A DNA stretch of 64,000 nucleotides from Panopea generosa (GCA_029582155.1 CM055898.1:25861245-25925244); one strand, 5' to 3'. Positions 12,666 to 24,490 are shown, counted from the first letter of the stretch. The notes: generated from the letters alone by a model not told the origin. A program made the numbers and translations.

Positions 12666-13369
12666 TAAACTGCATATAAAAAAATCCCATAGTTGTAATG
12701 GATAATATCTCCCACTTCTGCACACTTCTGGAGTTATATTACTGCATATGTTTTAATTATTTGACCTCTTACTTTTTTAAAAAAAAAATGTTTCCATTTT
12801 TATGAGGAAATGTGAACACTCATCTTATGTCATTTCATGCATTGCCCACAATTTGGGGTTAATATATTGTTTTGTTATGACAGCTAAATGTACAGTTACA
12901 AAATCCAAAAGTCAATATAAATTTGGACACAAGAGGTGAGGCACCAAACAGGGAATATTAATTCTCACACCTTTTTGCTGATTGCTGATATTACCTGTGA
13001 CAAGTATTCACTATAAGCATTTTAATTGGTCAGTGTAAACAGGTGATACATAATCCTTTCTGTATCATGTAAGGTTACAGTAGTTATATATGTGCTACAC
13101 ATTCCAACATCATGAAATTCTAAGATTGGATTATGGTAAACTTCTTTTCTTGGTCAGTATAATTTTTCTATTACTGTTATTCATCTTTTATTTTTGCTTT
13201 ATCTGCAGTCAAAGTTTAATTATGGGGATCAATTTATTCACTCAGTTATATTATAGGTGCTTCAAATGGAAAGATTAAGTTGGACCATCCCTTCATGGCA
13301 TTATTTATGATTGATCAAGTTATTGTGATAATGTATCCAGTTTGGATGAACCCTGAACTTTAATATATA
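12666..13369. other. Unique AT-rich sequence
   Basis: I see no repeat or element. A 62-codon hydrophobic Phe/Leu-rich plus-strand ORF at 13090-13278 reflects T-rich DNA and has no upstream signal that would support it as a gene. Confidence 0.5.
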
Positions 13370-13547
13370 CAGTCAACCCTGTCTTAAGCAGCCAGTCAAG
13401 GAAAAGGGCAAAGATGGCCTTTAAAGACAGGTTGTTGCTTAATACATGTTAATTTACTCTGAAAGCATAGAAAATGGAAATAGAAAACATGGTTGCTAAA
13501 GACAGGTGGCTGCTTGATAGAAGTGACCGCTTATACAGGTTTCACTG
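13370..13547 (+). mobile_element. Pogo/Tc1-like MITE, copy 1
   Basis: This 178-bp non-coding element has inverted ends starting CAGTCAACCCTGT and finishing with the complement (ACAGGTTTCACTG), and is flanked by TA on both sides. Internal words are GGCAAAGATGG, GACAGGTTGTTGCTTA and GACAGGTGGCTGCTT. Other copies are at 38628-38808 (same orientation) and 57010-57185 (opposite). A CAGT terminus with a TA target is typical of the Tc1/mariner/pogo superfamily; that placement is inferred, since no transposase is present. Confidence 0.8.
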
Positions 13548-13659
13548 TATACAAAACTAAATGTAAATTCTACAGCTCTTTGTGCTTTCATGGTTAAGAT
13601 ATTGCATATACCCCAGAATGTTGTTGTTTTTTGTGTGTGCTTTTTTTTATATTTTTTGT

Positions 13660-13855
13660 TTGATCCTCAGTGACAAGGTGGTCGAAGGCACTATTGTGTA
13701 ATGACCATTTACCTCTGTGACTGCTGTGGTCATGGGTTGGAGCCCAGCTTGGCCAAGAACTTGATTTGAGATAATTTGCCAGTAATTCGTTGAAGAATGG
13801 GGGTCTCACTCGGATTTCTTCCATATATAGTCTGTTGTGTGTTAATATCCCGTTC
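13660..13855 (+). mobile_element. SINE family B, diverged copy
   Basis: The GTGGTCGAAGGCAC head, the GGTCATGGGTTGGAGCCCAG B-box region, TTTGCCAGTAATTCGTTGAA and CTCACTCGGATTTCTTCC follow family B order. The 87-codon minus-strand ORF across it is a reverse reading of the SINE. Confidence 0.65.
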
Positions 13856-13894
13856 ATTATCTTGTTGGTGCTGCTGTTAGTTAATTAAATCATT

Positions 13895-14058
13895 CTTACA
13901 CTGCAGTGCATGTCCCAGTGGAAGTCTGCCTCAGCATTGATTGGATCCAGGGTATAAGGGCCATGGGTTTGATCCTTCGCATTTAGTACTGGTTCCACCC
14001 GGGAATACTTTGAGTTTGATGTGTTACTTCTTTCACAATTGCACAGTAAAATAGTCAA
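13895..14058 (+). mobile_element. SINE family C, internally shortened copy
   Basis: It has GGCCATGGGTTTGATCC (B-box-like) followed directly by TTAGTACTGGTTCCACCC and TTTCACAATTGCACAGTAAA. Compared with 40738-40930 it lacks the GTGTCCTTGAGCAAGACAC segment. It lies about 50 bp upstream of the acceptor of the candidate exon at 14106. Confidence 0.6.
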
Positions 14059-14105
14059 ATTGTCTTAACATTCAATGTACCATGTTTGATTGTTTTCTTT
14101 CTCAG

Positions 14106-14196
14106 GAGCTTTACATACCTGCACAAAGAAAATGAGAAAAACCAATGATGACAGGAGACAATCAATAGCTGTTGTTTGAAAATGATTGAAACTAAG
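14106..14196 (+). ncRNA. Candidate non-coding exon a
   Basis: A clean acceptor (TGTTTTCTTTCTCAG, ending 14105) and a consensus donor (CTAAG|GTAAGAATG, GT at 14197-14198) bound 91 nt. All three plus-strand frames contain stops inside, so this cannot be an internal coding exon; it fits a 5' UTR or long non-coding RNA exon. A second exon with the same donor context follows at 14921-15019. The splice signals are seen directly; transcription is inferred. Confidence 0.4.
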
Positions 14197-14633
14197 GTAA
14201 GAATGTTCTAGGCATTATATAATTTTATCTTTTCATTATTTTTCCTTTTTTTATTTTTCTCTCAACAAGTAAAAAGTAATGTTTACTGTTATTTGATACT
14301 AATGTCATTAAATTGTTATTCATTATTTAACTAAAGTATATTAGTATATTCTGTATTTATAAAAAATAAATAATTTACAACATGACATTCATTACCTTGG
14401 GCCACCCTTAATAAATTCTTTGTTTGCCACTTCATTCAGACTCGTACCATTTAGGGGTGGGTATGTAGGTAAATTTTTTTTTTCTTCTTTTTTTTTTGCA
14501 ATCAATCAGAGAATCTTTTTAAAGACATGACATTGTAATGACCGAGAATATTTTAAATGAAATCCAAAGAAAACAAAAGCCAAGCCATTTTTTAATTTAG
14601 GCCTGGATGGTTTTCATATTTTATATTGTAAAG

Positions 14634-14890
14634 GCCTGATTAGCTCAGTCAGTATAATGTCTGACTATCAATCCAGGGGTCGTTAGTCTGAATTCCCACA
14701 TGGCAACAGCCTGTCTCTCCGACATTAGTCTCTCACTCCTGATTTAAGTTAGAAAGTTATCAGTAACTTGCAGAGATGGGTGTGCTCGAGTACTGGTTAA
14801 CCTTTCAGGATCCTAGGAAATAGTGGTTAGGTTAACTGATCGTCTGTTAGCCATCGATGGTATAAAAATGATGCTCAATATTCAATCAAT
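14634..14890 (+). mobile_element. SINE family A
   Basis: The tRNA-like head GCCTGATTAGCTCAGTCAG (A box), an ATCAATCCAGGGGTCG anticodon-arm region and a decayed B box are followed by the family A body (CTCACTCCTGATTTAAG, TGTGCTCGAGTACTGGTTAA, ACTGATCGTCTGTTAGCC) and the tail AATATTCAATCAATC. It ends about 30 bp before the acceptor of candidate exon b, so its tail and the following T-rich tract may supply that exon's branch and pyrimidine region. Confidence 0.9.
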
Positions 14891-14920
14891 CATATTTTAT
14901 ATATATATATTTTCTTTCAG

Positions 14921-15019
14921 GAGATGGTATACTGGGATGATAAAACACTTAAAGAATAGAAAGGTCAATGATGAAATGAAAGAAAAATACTTGTAGTTTT
15001 TTAACTGAATGACAGTAAG
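14921..15019 (+). ncRNA. Candidate non-coding exon b
   Basis: An acceptor TATATTTTCTTTCAG (ending 14920) and a donor GTAAG|GTAAGAATG (GT at 15020-15021) bound 99 nt with stops in the plus-strand frames. The first 17 nt of the downstream intron, GTAAGAATGTTCTAGGC, match those after exon a exactly, and the exons share loose similarity (both open with GAG and a TATAC/CATAC word), suggesting a duplicated exon-intron unit. A UTR or non-coding transcript is the likeliest reading. Confidence 0.4.
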
Positions 15020-15644
15020 GTAAGAATGTTCTAGGCTCATTCTGCTTTTTCATTCTGATTCAGAAATTTGCATCAAATATTTTTTTATTTTTGTAGTTTC
15101 ATTCAGTTTATGTTTTGGGCATTTTTTTCTCCTTCCAACTTAAAGAGTGAGCCTCAGATCTGGCAAGGAATTATATAGAGGAGGGAAGGCAACTGATTAT
15201 AATTCAAGATCATTTTTGTGTCACTGATCCTATTTTGGTAGTTGAAATTGCCATTCTTCTTGCTTACATTTGTCGGCTACAGTAAATGAAAGCTAAAAAG
15301 TCCAGACGACCATATTTAACGATCCCAGTCTTTATTGTCGTATCCTTTGAATGGAATCCATTGAACAAAGGTTATCATGTGGGAGAAACCTCTGTTTTAG
15401 TATAAGGTCCAGAAATAATATTATTTTATTGGACAGTCCAGGTACTCTGAAATTTGTTTTTGTTTTAAATATCTATTGACAAAAAAATCAACAATGGTTT
15501 CTTTCCATGGTAAACTTTTGATAAGCCATGTCCATTATTGCTGTGTTCAATGTTAACATGCTGATATTGTGACAACAACAAAAGGTAAGATTTATACGAC
15601 TCTACTAGTACATGTTTAGCTAAGTTTAAAGAAAACAGTGTGTA
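15020..15644. other. Unique sequence
   Basis: I see no repeat or coding signal. The 60-codon minus-strand ORF at 15465-15647 is unsupported. Confidence 0.5.
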
Positions 15645-16470
15645 CATGATGTTTTATGCAATATGTACTGTGTACTGCATACATGATGTTTTATGTGTTT
15701 GTTCAATGTAGTGCATACATTGTGTTTTATGTGATATATACAGTGTAGTGTGTACATGATGATTTATGTGTTTGTTCAATGTAGTGCATACATGGTGTTT
15801 TATGTTATATGTACTGTGTAGTGTGTACATGGTGTTTTATATGATATTTACTGTGTAGTGTGTACATGGTATTTTATGCAGTATGTACAGAGTAGTGTGT
15901 TCATGTTTGATGTGTTTGATCAATGTAGTGCAAACAAGGTGCTTTATTCGATATTTACAGTGTAGTGTGTACATGGTATTTTATGCATTATGTACAGTGT
16001 AGTGCATACATGAGTTTTATGTGTTTGTTCAATGTAGTTCAGGTACATGATGTTTAATGGGGCTTGTACAGTGTAGTGTGTACATGATAGTTTATGCAAT
16101 ATGTACTGTGTAGTGTGTACATGGTGTTTTAAGCAATATGTACAGTGTAGTGTGTACATGGTGTTTTATGCAATATGTGATGTGTAGTGTATACATTGTG
16201 TTTTATGCAATATGTACAGTGTTGTGTGTACATGGTGTTTTATACAATATGTACAGTGTAGTGTGTACATGGCGTTTTATGAAATATGTACAATGTAGTG
16301 CGTACATGGTGTTTTTTGGTGCTTGTACAGTGTAGTGTGTACATGGTGTTTTATGGGGTATGTACAGTGTTACCTGTGTATATGGTGTTTTGTGGTGCTT
16401 GTACAGTGTAGTGTGTACATGGTTTTTTATGGGATTTGTAAAATAATGATTTAATACAGTGTGTGCTTAA
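15645..16470 (+). repeat. 37-bp minisatellite array
   Basis: There are about 20 copies of a unit with GTACAGTGTAGTGTGTACAT and GGTGTTTTATGCAATAT. It grades into the next array, which keeps the TTTGTACATGATATT-like word. Confidence 0.93.
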
Positions 16471-16499
16471 TGTTTTGATGTGTTTATAAATAATTTACT

Positions 16500-17980
16500 G
16501 CGTTTGATGTTTAATTGTAGTAGAGTGTTTATGATACAGTGTGTACATGGTATTTTATGAGATATATACTGTTAGGTTAAGTTTATGTACATGTACAGTG
16601 TTTATGATACAGTTTGTACAGTATTAAATTTTATGAGAACTGTACAGTTATGTAAAGTATAATTACATATACAGTGTTTATAAAACAGTTTGTACAGTAT
16701 GTTATTTTATGAGAACTATACAGTTATGTTATGTTTATGAACATGTACAGTGTTTATAATACAGTTTGTACATGATATTTGATGAGAAGTGTACAGTTAA
16801 GTTGATGTAAATGTCAGTGTTTATAATACAGTTTGTACATGATATTTGATGAGATATGTACAGTTAAGTTGATGAACATGTACAGTGTTTATAATACAGT
16901 TTGTACATGATATTTGATGAGATATGTACAGTTAAGTTGATGTACATGCCAGTGTTTATGATACAGTTTGTACATGATATTTGATGATATATGTTAACAG
17001 TTAGGCTTATGTATATGTACAATGTTTATAATACAGTTTGTACATGATATTTGATGAGAAATGTACAGTTAAGTTGATGTACATGTACAATGTTTATGAT
17101 ATAGTTTGTACATGATATTTGATGAGAAATGTACAGTTAAGTTGATGTACATGTACAATGTTTATGATATAGTTTGTACATGATATTTGATGAGATATGT
17201 ACAGTTAAGTTGATGAACATGTACAGTGTTTATAATACAGTTTGTACATGATATTTGATGAGAAATGTACAGTTATGTTGATGTACATGTACAATGTTTA
17301 TGATATAGTTTGTACATGATATTTGATGAGAAATGTACAGTTATGTTGATGTACATGTCAGTGTTTATAATACAGTTTGTACATGATATTTGATGATATA
17401 TGTTAACAGTTAGGCTTATGTACATGTACAGTGTTTATAATACAGTTTGTACATGGTATTTGATGAGAAATGTACAGTTAAGTTGATGTACATGTACAAT
17501 GTTTATGATATAGTTTGTACATGATATTTGATGAGAAATGTACAGTTAAGTTGATGTACATGTACAGTGTTTATGATACAGTTTGTACATGATATTTGAT
17601 GAGATATGTTAACAGTTAGGTTTATGTACATGTACAGTGTTTATAATACAGTTTGTACATGATATTTGATGAGAAATGTACAGTAAAGTTGATGTACATG
17701 TACAATGTTTATGATATAGTTTGTACATGATATTTGATGAGATATGTACAGTTAAGTTGACGTATATGTACAATGTTTATAATACAGTTTGTACATGATA
17801 TTTGATGAGATATGTACAGTTAAGTTGATGTACATGTCAGTGTTTATAATACAGTTTGTACATGATATTTGATGAGATATGTTAACAGTTAGGTGTATGT
17901 ACATGTACAGTGTTTATAATAAAGTTTGTACATGGTATTTCATGAGATCTGTACAGTTATGTTAAGTTTATGTGCAGTGT
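16500..17980 (+). repeat. ~69-bp minisatellite array
   Basis: There are about 21 copies of a unit with GTTTATAATACAGTTTGTAC, ATGATATTTGATGAGATATG and GTACAGTTAAGTTGATGTAC. Variants with GTTAACAGTTAGGCTTATG recur at intervals (near 16990, 17400, 17610 and 17880), a higher-order pattern. It is probably related to the 37-bp array beside it. Confidence 0.95.
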
Positions 17981-18488
17981 TTATAATTTATAATAATAAT
18001 TTTACAGTGTGTCATGATATAGTTATTGCGGTTGCCATTGAAATCAACCTACCATTTATCAAATTAAGAACTTTACATGATTTTACATGGATTTACATAA
18101 CATTACATAACTTTTCATGGATTTACATGGATAGAAAAAAAGAATAAAACTAAACATGAAAAATATATGAAATTGTAAAAGGTACAATATAATGTAATGT
18201 GTAAAATAAGTCAAATGGGATTTAAAATGTGAAATAGAAGCACAACTGTAAAGAAAAAAGGTGAAAAAACACATAACAACTTAATTGGAACATGTAAATC
18301 TTATATAATAACCAGCCCAAAAATTGATTATATAATACCTAGGGCTAGCCCAACAGGATATACCCTTCCTCCATACCATTCCTACAAACCCTGGCCTGAA
18401 CCTAGTATATATACATGAAGATTACAGGTGAAAAGCGTAACAGATATATAATGATAAATGTCAAGTTAGAAATATTTTTTTTTAAAAA
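17981..18488. other. AT-rich tail of the array with short TTTACATGGA repeats
   Basis: Around 18075-18140 there are a few degenerate TTTACATGGATTTACATAAC-type repeats. The rest is plain AT-rich DNA. Overlapping ORFs on both strands (17926-18274) are low complexity. Confidence 0.5.
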
Positions 18489-18612
18489 GAATGGTCCTCC
18501 GCGGAAGTATAGTCTACTCAGATTCATTCTGAGGTGTTTATTTCACCAATAAAACTGGATATGGCATGTATAACTTTTTTGAAAAAAGTGGTAAACCCCG
18601 TTAAAAAAATCT
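18489..18612 (+). mobile_element. SINE family B, 3' portion
   Basis: It has TCTACTCAGATTCATTCTGA, ACCAATAAAACTGGATATGG and GTGGTAAACCCCGTTAAAAA, the 3' part of family B. The tRNA-like head is missing, consistent with 5' truncation. Confidence 0.75.
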
Positions 18613-19049
18613 AAAAAGACGTCTCATCAGAATGACTTAGATAATCATGTGTGTGCTTCTGAAGAAAAAGATAAAACATCTGTGAAATTAATGTAATCAT
18701 TTTATTGAAGAAGCAAACAAAGTTAATAGAAATAATATCAATGTCTAATTCATGTTTATTAATTTTAATTTTAGTTATTTAGTTGCATCATTTCCTTGTC
18801 CAGTTAGTTATGGAACCTAAACTATGAGAACATAAGTGGAGATTAATTCATAACTTTTAGCATCCAACGGCAATTAGAATGATAAAAAGAGGATAATGAA
18901 TATTAATAATAATTAATATTTTACAAATAATAAAATAGGAAGAAGTATCAAAGTTCAACTTATAGTGTTAACCTAAAGTAACAATTATTGTAAACTAAGA
19001 GTGACATACCGATGATACCAAGAAGACATTATAAGTCATCAATATCCCC
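18613..19049. other. Unique AT-rich sequence
   Basis: I see no recognisable feature. Confidence 0.5.
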
Positions 19050-19530
19050 AGCTTTGGGGTATTTTATGTAGATTTCTGAATCTTGAAAATAAAAACTACT
19101 TCACAGCAAAAGGCAATACTTGACCACTAGGTTTTGGAGATTTTGTAATTTAGACTAATTGTTTCCATGGTAACAGAACAAATATTGAAAATGAAAACTC
19201 TCACAGCAAAAGGCCTTACTTCACCATTAGGTTCAACTGTTGACATGTGGAGAAAGTTAAAAAAACACAAAAAAACTCCTATATACGAAAAGACACTTCT
19301 GGACCATTAGGTTGACATGTGAGGTGGGAACAAAGTTCTGTGAACTGACTTTGAAAGTTTTGGAGTTGTGCTGGAGAAACAGTGAATTTTGACTATGTTT
19401 CCATGGTAACATAAAAATATGGAAAATGAAAACTCCTCCATAGCAAAAGGCACTACTAGAACATGAGAACGACATGTGTGGTTTTTAGAGTTGTGTTTCA
19501 GAAAACCTTACGGACACACAGACACATAGA
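19050..19530 (+). repeat. Imperfect ~125-190-bp tandem repeat
   Basis: Three or four diverged units share TTTCCATGGTAACA, GAAAATGAAAACTC, CACAGCAAAAGGC and ACCATTAGGTT. It ends at ACGGACACACAGACACATAG, a word often seen at the edges of dispersed repeats of this type. There is no coding potential. Confidence 0.7.
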
Positions 19531-20394
19531 AAATATAGTAGGTGTAACCATTTAAATTAATTTTGTGATCTACTGTATTCAAGGGTTTAAAAATTAATGC
19601 AATTATTTACAACTTCATGTAATTTTTTGCAGATGAAAAATGTCATACTTGTAATGAGCAAATATTACAATGAATTATAGGTTTTAGGTCAGTAATGAAT
19701 TTTGTACAGAATGGTTGAGAACATTTCCAATCTTAAGTTCTATTTCAAAATGTTTGCCCACTCTTTTGTATAGGTAGCAAGATTCTTGCACTAATTTTAA
19801 ATTAGCAAATGACAATACACAAAGTCAACAAATGCTTCTGAACTGTTAATGGAATAACTGAACATGTGTCTCATCATATTTCTAGATAATTTGGAGTATA
19901 AAAGTTATCCCCTAGCCTATATTGAAACTGGCACATGATTTCATTTTAATGTTGAAATGGCAATTTCCATAATTATAAGAGCTTCTTTAAAACACTGAAT
20001 TTAGTATGAAACAAAGAATGTACACATTCTAGCACAATACAAAGGAAAATATTCAGCAACTGAAAACTTACAACTGACATTAGTTATGTAAATGCAATGG
20101 GACAAAAATCCAGCATTTTTTGGTGAAAATGGCAAAGTTTTGTAATTTAAACATATTTTATTGCCAAATAAACTCATATTACAATATTCATCATGCATAT
20201 AAGTCAAATACAATTTAAGGCAGAAGGGTCTGGCCACAAGTTCTCTCAACATTAGATTCGGCCAAAGTTTTGCCTGAAGCCATTTGTCTTAAGATATACA
20301 TAGATCAACTTTAAATGCACTTTTTGTTCAGACAATTAACCAAGGTTGTTTTGCATTAAATTCTATTGGTAAAGTGGTGCATGCTCTCTTCATT
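19531..20394. other. Unique sequence
   Basis: The minus-strand ORFs here (19257-19475 and 20001-20252) are unsupported. I see no element. Confidence 0.5.
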
Positions 20395-20524
20395 AAGGTC
20401 TCACTACACAGTTGCATCATAATAGTAAGATTCTTGCACTTCAAAAATTGTCCTATGTAACTGAGTATGGAATATTGTTTTATATAGAACAAAAGAACAA
20501 AACTCAACTGTGTAATGAGACCTT
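20395..20524. repeat. Foldback hairpin
   Basis: AAGGTCTCACTACACAGTTG (20395-20414) is matched by its inverse at 20505-20524 with one mismatch, around a 90-nt loop. No target duplication is evident. It could be a tiny MITE or a chance foldback. Confidence 0.5.
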
Positions 20525-21311
20525 TTAAGTTTTCAGCTTGATTTAACTGATAACAAATTAATGGCAATCAAAGGACAAAAGGGACATAATTTTCAGATCT
20601 ATTGGTTGAAGACCTGACTAGTTTATGGGATGTGTTTCCGTGTTGTGGCCCCCAGCACTGACCTGCAAATAATGTTATTCTCAACTTGACATCCAGCCGG
20701 CACCCAGGGCCCCTTTGTCTTGCCTGATGTCCAATGTTTATAAATGCATGCTTATTCTACCATTTGTTCACCTGAACTCCATTTCCACTTCCATCACAAC
20801 TCTCCACCCACCCCTATCCTGCTTGATCTTGCTTTTGGTTTATTATTTCTATTGTTTAGATGTCTCTTATTGTATTTGTAGTATATTGCTGTTTAGTTTA
20901 TGTTAAATATTTTATAATTATTTATTTTGATTTTGTCCTATATTGGTGGACAGAAATAACCATGATAAATTTAGTTTAAAGCTTATCTGATTACAGTTTC
21001 TATAAGTAAAGATGTTATATCTGGGCAATATGACATCTTTAAAAACATGAATATCAGAAAAAGTTGTAATATTGAATTTATCAAGTATGTATGTCTGTTT
21101 ACCAATACACCTATTTAATATTTCTTTCTATCAGCATTGTAGTGTATTGTATTGTTTATATATTGTATTGAATTGTATTTTGTTGTCCTCACAATATTGC
21201 ATTATCCTATATAACATTGTATTGTATCACTTACCTGTATTGTATTGTCTGATGTTTTATTGTGTTTTGTATTTATAATATTTATTGTATTGTCCCATAT
21301 ATATATGTCTT

Positions 21312-21376
21312 GTATCGTATCGTATCGTATCGTATCGTATCGTATCGTATCGTATCGTATCGTATCGTATCGTATC
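21312..21376 (+). repeat. (CGTAT)n microsatellite
   Basis: There are about 13 pure CGTAT units, preceded by degenerate ATTGT-type pentamers (21130-21300). The paralogous position in the other duplication copy holds pure ATTGT units. Each unit carries a CpG. Confidence 0.97.
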
Positions 21377-21901
21377 CTATTATGTCCTATTATATCATAG
21401 CATATCATTTTGTATCATATCCTACCCTTTCCTGTCCTATTGCAACGTCCTGCCTGTGTGATCTACCAATTTTTCCATCGTTCCTGGAAACCCACCCACT
21501 TGTAATAGCCCCTGGCCAACTGTTGTAGTATGTATCTGTGTGCATCTTTATGTATGTGATCCTGTGTGTTTGCTCAGCTGCTATCTCCTGTGTGTGATGC
21601 CTGATGTATCTGTGTGTCTTCCTTTGTGTATCTTATGTGTGTTATTATGTGTGTTTGCTCTACTGCTATCTCCTGTGAGTGAGGCCATGATTAAAATATG
21701 TTTGTTTGCTGTGCTCTGAACCAATAATTTGGTAGGTAGGAGTGATTTTCTTTTGCCAGATTTTGAATTTTTAATGTCATTATGAGTTTATGAAAAAAAA
21801 TGCTTTTAACATCAATTAAAACATTTGGGTAGCTTTAATTGGTATTGGTAGTAAAACAGCAAACAAACATATTTAAAGAATGGCATGAGATGTATGTCTT
21901 T

Positions 21902-21904
<3 letters not shown>

Positions 21905-21944
<40 letters not shown>

Positions 21945-21946
21945 CG
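21905..21946 (+). repeat. (TG)n microsatellite
   Basis: An uninterrupted TG run is followed by a short CGTG run. It produces the His-Thr ORFs on the minus strand, which are not genes. Confidence 0.97.
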
Positions 21947-22136
21947 TGCGTGAGCATGTGTCTTCTATGTCTGTGTTTGGTCTGTTTGTAAACCTGTTTG
22001 TGTGACAATTGCTTATGCATGCATGCATATACAACTGTACGTGTATATAAGTGCATGAATGTGCATGCATGCATGACTGTGCATGCCATATGTATCATAT
22101 AAGTGAGTTCAAAGTGTCTTTCTGTCTCTGTGTGTG

Positions 22137-22472
22137 AGTCAGAGAGAGAGAGAGAGAAAGCGAGAGTCACAGAGGGAGAGACAGACAGAGATAGAGTCAC
22201 AGAGAAATAGAGTCACAGAGAGATAGAGAGATAGAGAGAGGGAAAGAAAAAGGAGAGAAAGAGAGTCACAGAGGGAGAGACAGACAGAGAAAGAGAGAGA
22301 GTCAGTGAGAGAGAGTGAAAGAGACAGACAGACAGACAGATAGACAGACAGACAGAGCGAGAGAGAGAGGTAAAGAGTCAATAGAGAGGGTAAGAAAGAG
22401 AGAGAGAGAGAGAGAGAGAGTCACAGAGGGAGAGACAGACAGAGAAAGAGAGAGAGTCAGTGAGAGAGAGAA

Positions 22473-22505
<33 letters not shown>

Positions 22506-22545
22506 GCGAGAGAGAGAGGTAAAGAGTCAATAGAGAGGGTAAGAA

Positions 22546-22579
<34 letters not shown>

Positions 22580-22580
22580 G
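22137..22580 (+). repeat. Purine-rich GA / GACA / GAGTCACAGAG array
   Basis: About 440 bp is almost all purine on the plus strand, with blocks of GAGA, (GACA)n at 22321-22350 and 22466-22504, and a repeated AGAGTCACAGAGGGAGAGAC phrase. A block of roughly 140 bp is repeated in tandem (22263 onward and 22420 onward). Ser/Leu-rich and Arg/Glu-rich ORFs here are artefacts. Confidence 0.95.
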
Positions 22581-23000
22581 CAGAGAGGCATTGAACCTTA
22601 GGGGCATAAGGAACATTCCAAGAGAATGTAAGGACAGGGCAACTGGGTTGTGTGAGTTTTGGTTGTTCAAGGAGATTAACATGGCAGGGAAAAGATGCTG
22701 TGAGACACTGACATTGAAACATTGATTCCATAAGCTAATATTGTCTTTGATGGGTAGAGCTGTAATGGTTTGTCCTTTCCTTTGTGTTGCCAGATGTTTG
22801 TTATCATTTTTTTATTTGAAGGCTTTGCATTATACTATATTGAGGAAATTATATATTGTAAAAAGTATTCATGTTTGAGATGGCCTAAAATTACAAGGGC
22901 TCTAGAACCAGTCTGACTTTTATTATATATTCAACTTTGCAAATTAGTTTTGGTATGAGAATTTAGAAAATAATGCAAAAAAGTTTAAACAGATGATGCT

Positions 23001-23277
23001 GGGCCTGATTAGCTCAGTCTGTTATGCGTCTGACTATCAATCCAGGGGTCATGAGTTAGAATCCCCCACCCGGCAACAGTCTCCATGATGATTGATATAC
23101 GACAGTGTGTCTCATTATCATTCGTCTCTTACCACTGATTCAAGTGGGAAAGTTATCAGTTACTTGCAGAGATGGGGTTTGCTCGAGTACTGGTTAATCC
23201 CAGGAAACAGTGGTTAGGTTAACTGATCGTCTGTTAACCCTGGATGGCATGTAAATGATGCTAAATATTCAATTAAA
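23001..23277 (+). mobile_element. SINE family A
   Basis: It has the GGGCCTGATTAGCTCAGTC head, CAACAGTCTCCATGATGATT junction, CTCGAGTACTGGTTAATCCC and the AACTGATCGTCTGTTAACCC body, with an AATATTCAATTAAAC tail. It is full length. The B box reads GAGTTAGAATCCC, so the Pol III promoter is mutated. Confidence 0.93.
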
Positions 23278-23788
23278 CAGATGACTGTGAAAGTCAACTT
23301 TATTGTGGTATTTACATCAACAAAACTGCTTTTAGTTGTAGAACCCAGTGAGTGTCTGTGATTAATGCTAGTGGATACCATTAAAACTTGGAAATTAGTA
23401 CTTGTTCAGGTAACCCTGCAGGACACTTCACAGTCAGAGGATAGTGTTTGAAATGATATGAAAAGAAAAATTAAGACCCAAATTGAAAACATGTTAAATT
23501 GAATCCTTTTTGCTTTTTAATTTTAAAAAAACACAACAATAATAGCAATACAGTAAATCCAATATTTTTGAATTTTGATCTCATGGTCATTGGTAAAATA
23601 GTGCATGAGTTTATATTCATGTGGTGCATGAAGTAATTCAATTAAAATAAGATTTGTATGAAGGCTATATATAGAGTGCTGTACATTCATTTAAATATCA
23701 GTAAATATATATCAAGCAGATGTAGCATTCAAAGGACTGTCTGCAATCACAACAGCAGTATCATGATCAATATGATAAATAACTTTGG
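23278..23788. other. Unique AT-rich sequence
   Basis: I see no feature. The 66-codon ORF at 23658 overlaps the start of the next SINE and is unsupported. Confidence 0.5.
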
Positions 23789-24006
23789 GGATCCGCCATG
23801 GCCAAGTGGTCAAAGCCACCATCTCAACATCACTTACCTCTCACTGCTAAGGTCGTAGGTCCAAAACCTTTATGTGAGAAAGTTTACCTGTTACGTACTT
23901 ACGGTGGTTCTGCTCAGATTCTTTTTGAAGATTTCCTCCACCCTTAAAACTGAATATGCCATATATAAACTGAAATGTGTTGAAAATGGTGTTGAACCAT
24001 TAAAAA
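23789..24006 (+). mobile_element. SINE family B
   Basis: The head GATCCGCCATGGCCAAGTGG, CTCTCACTGCTAAGGTCGTA, a GGTGGTTCTGCTCAGATTC box and TGAAATGTGTTGAAAATGG with a GGTGTTGAACCATTAAAAAC end are present. It is a full-length, moderately diverged family B copy. Confidence 0.88.
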
Positions 24007-24490
24007 CACACACATACACAAAAAAACTTTAATTTAGATATAGTTATGTAGACTACTTGAGTAGAACAAAGTAAGAAAATATCCAAATAATTAGTACAGC
24101 AATCAGGTCTTACTATTAGTATAGTGATTGTCACAAAATGATATTTGGTGACAAATTCATAAGATTTATAAATTAAGTTGTTTATTAAATAAAAGCACAT
24201 TTTATAAGAATTGATGGAGGTAACCCAAAAACATTTAAATGCAACACTTGTGCAAATAGCTGCAACACAGTGATGGCTATCAGCACAGGATTTATATATA
24301 AATACATAAATATTTCTTTAGTGCAATGTATGAGCTCTTGTTCACCATTTCACCAAGGATTAATTGTATATTCTAACTTAATGTGTCCATAGGTCAGCAT
24401 ACTAATGGATGCCACTGCTTTGATGTGAATCTTACCAAATATTAAGTTAAAAAGGTGTCATAACTTCTGTACAGTTTTACCAATATTGAT
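24007..24490. other. Unique AT-rich sequence
   Basis: I see no recognisable feature. Confidence 0.5.

Larger units (their letters stand above)
20530..22790 (+). repeat. Segmental duplication, copy 1
   Basis: This region aligns in order with 26530-28230. Shared landmarks include GCAAAAGGGACATA-type words, GTTTATGGGATGTGT, TTGCCTGATGTCCAAT, a GGTGGACAGAAATA box, ATATCTGGGCAATAT, CATCTTTAAAAACATGAATA, CCACTTGTAATAGCCCC and GAGCTGTAATGGTTTGTCC. Divergence is substantial, so it is old. It contains the CGTAT, TG and GA/GACA low-complexity tracts listed separately. No gene is evident in either copy. Confidence 0.85.

Noticed and set aside
22139..22731. ORFs of 72-117 codons rich in Ser/Leu or Arg/Glu
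   Set aside because: They read the GA/GACA tract in either direction.
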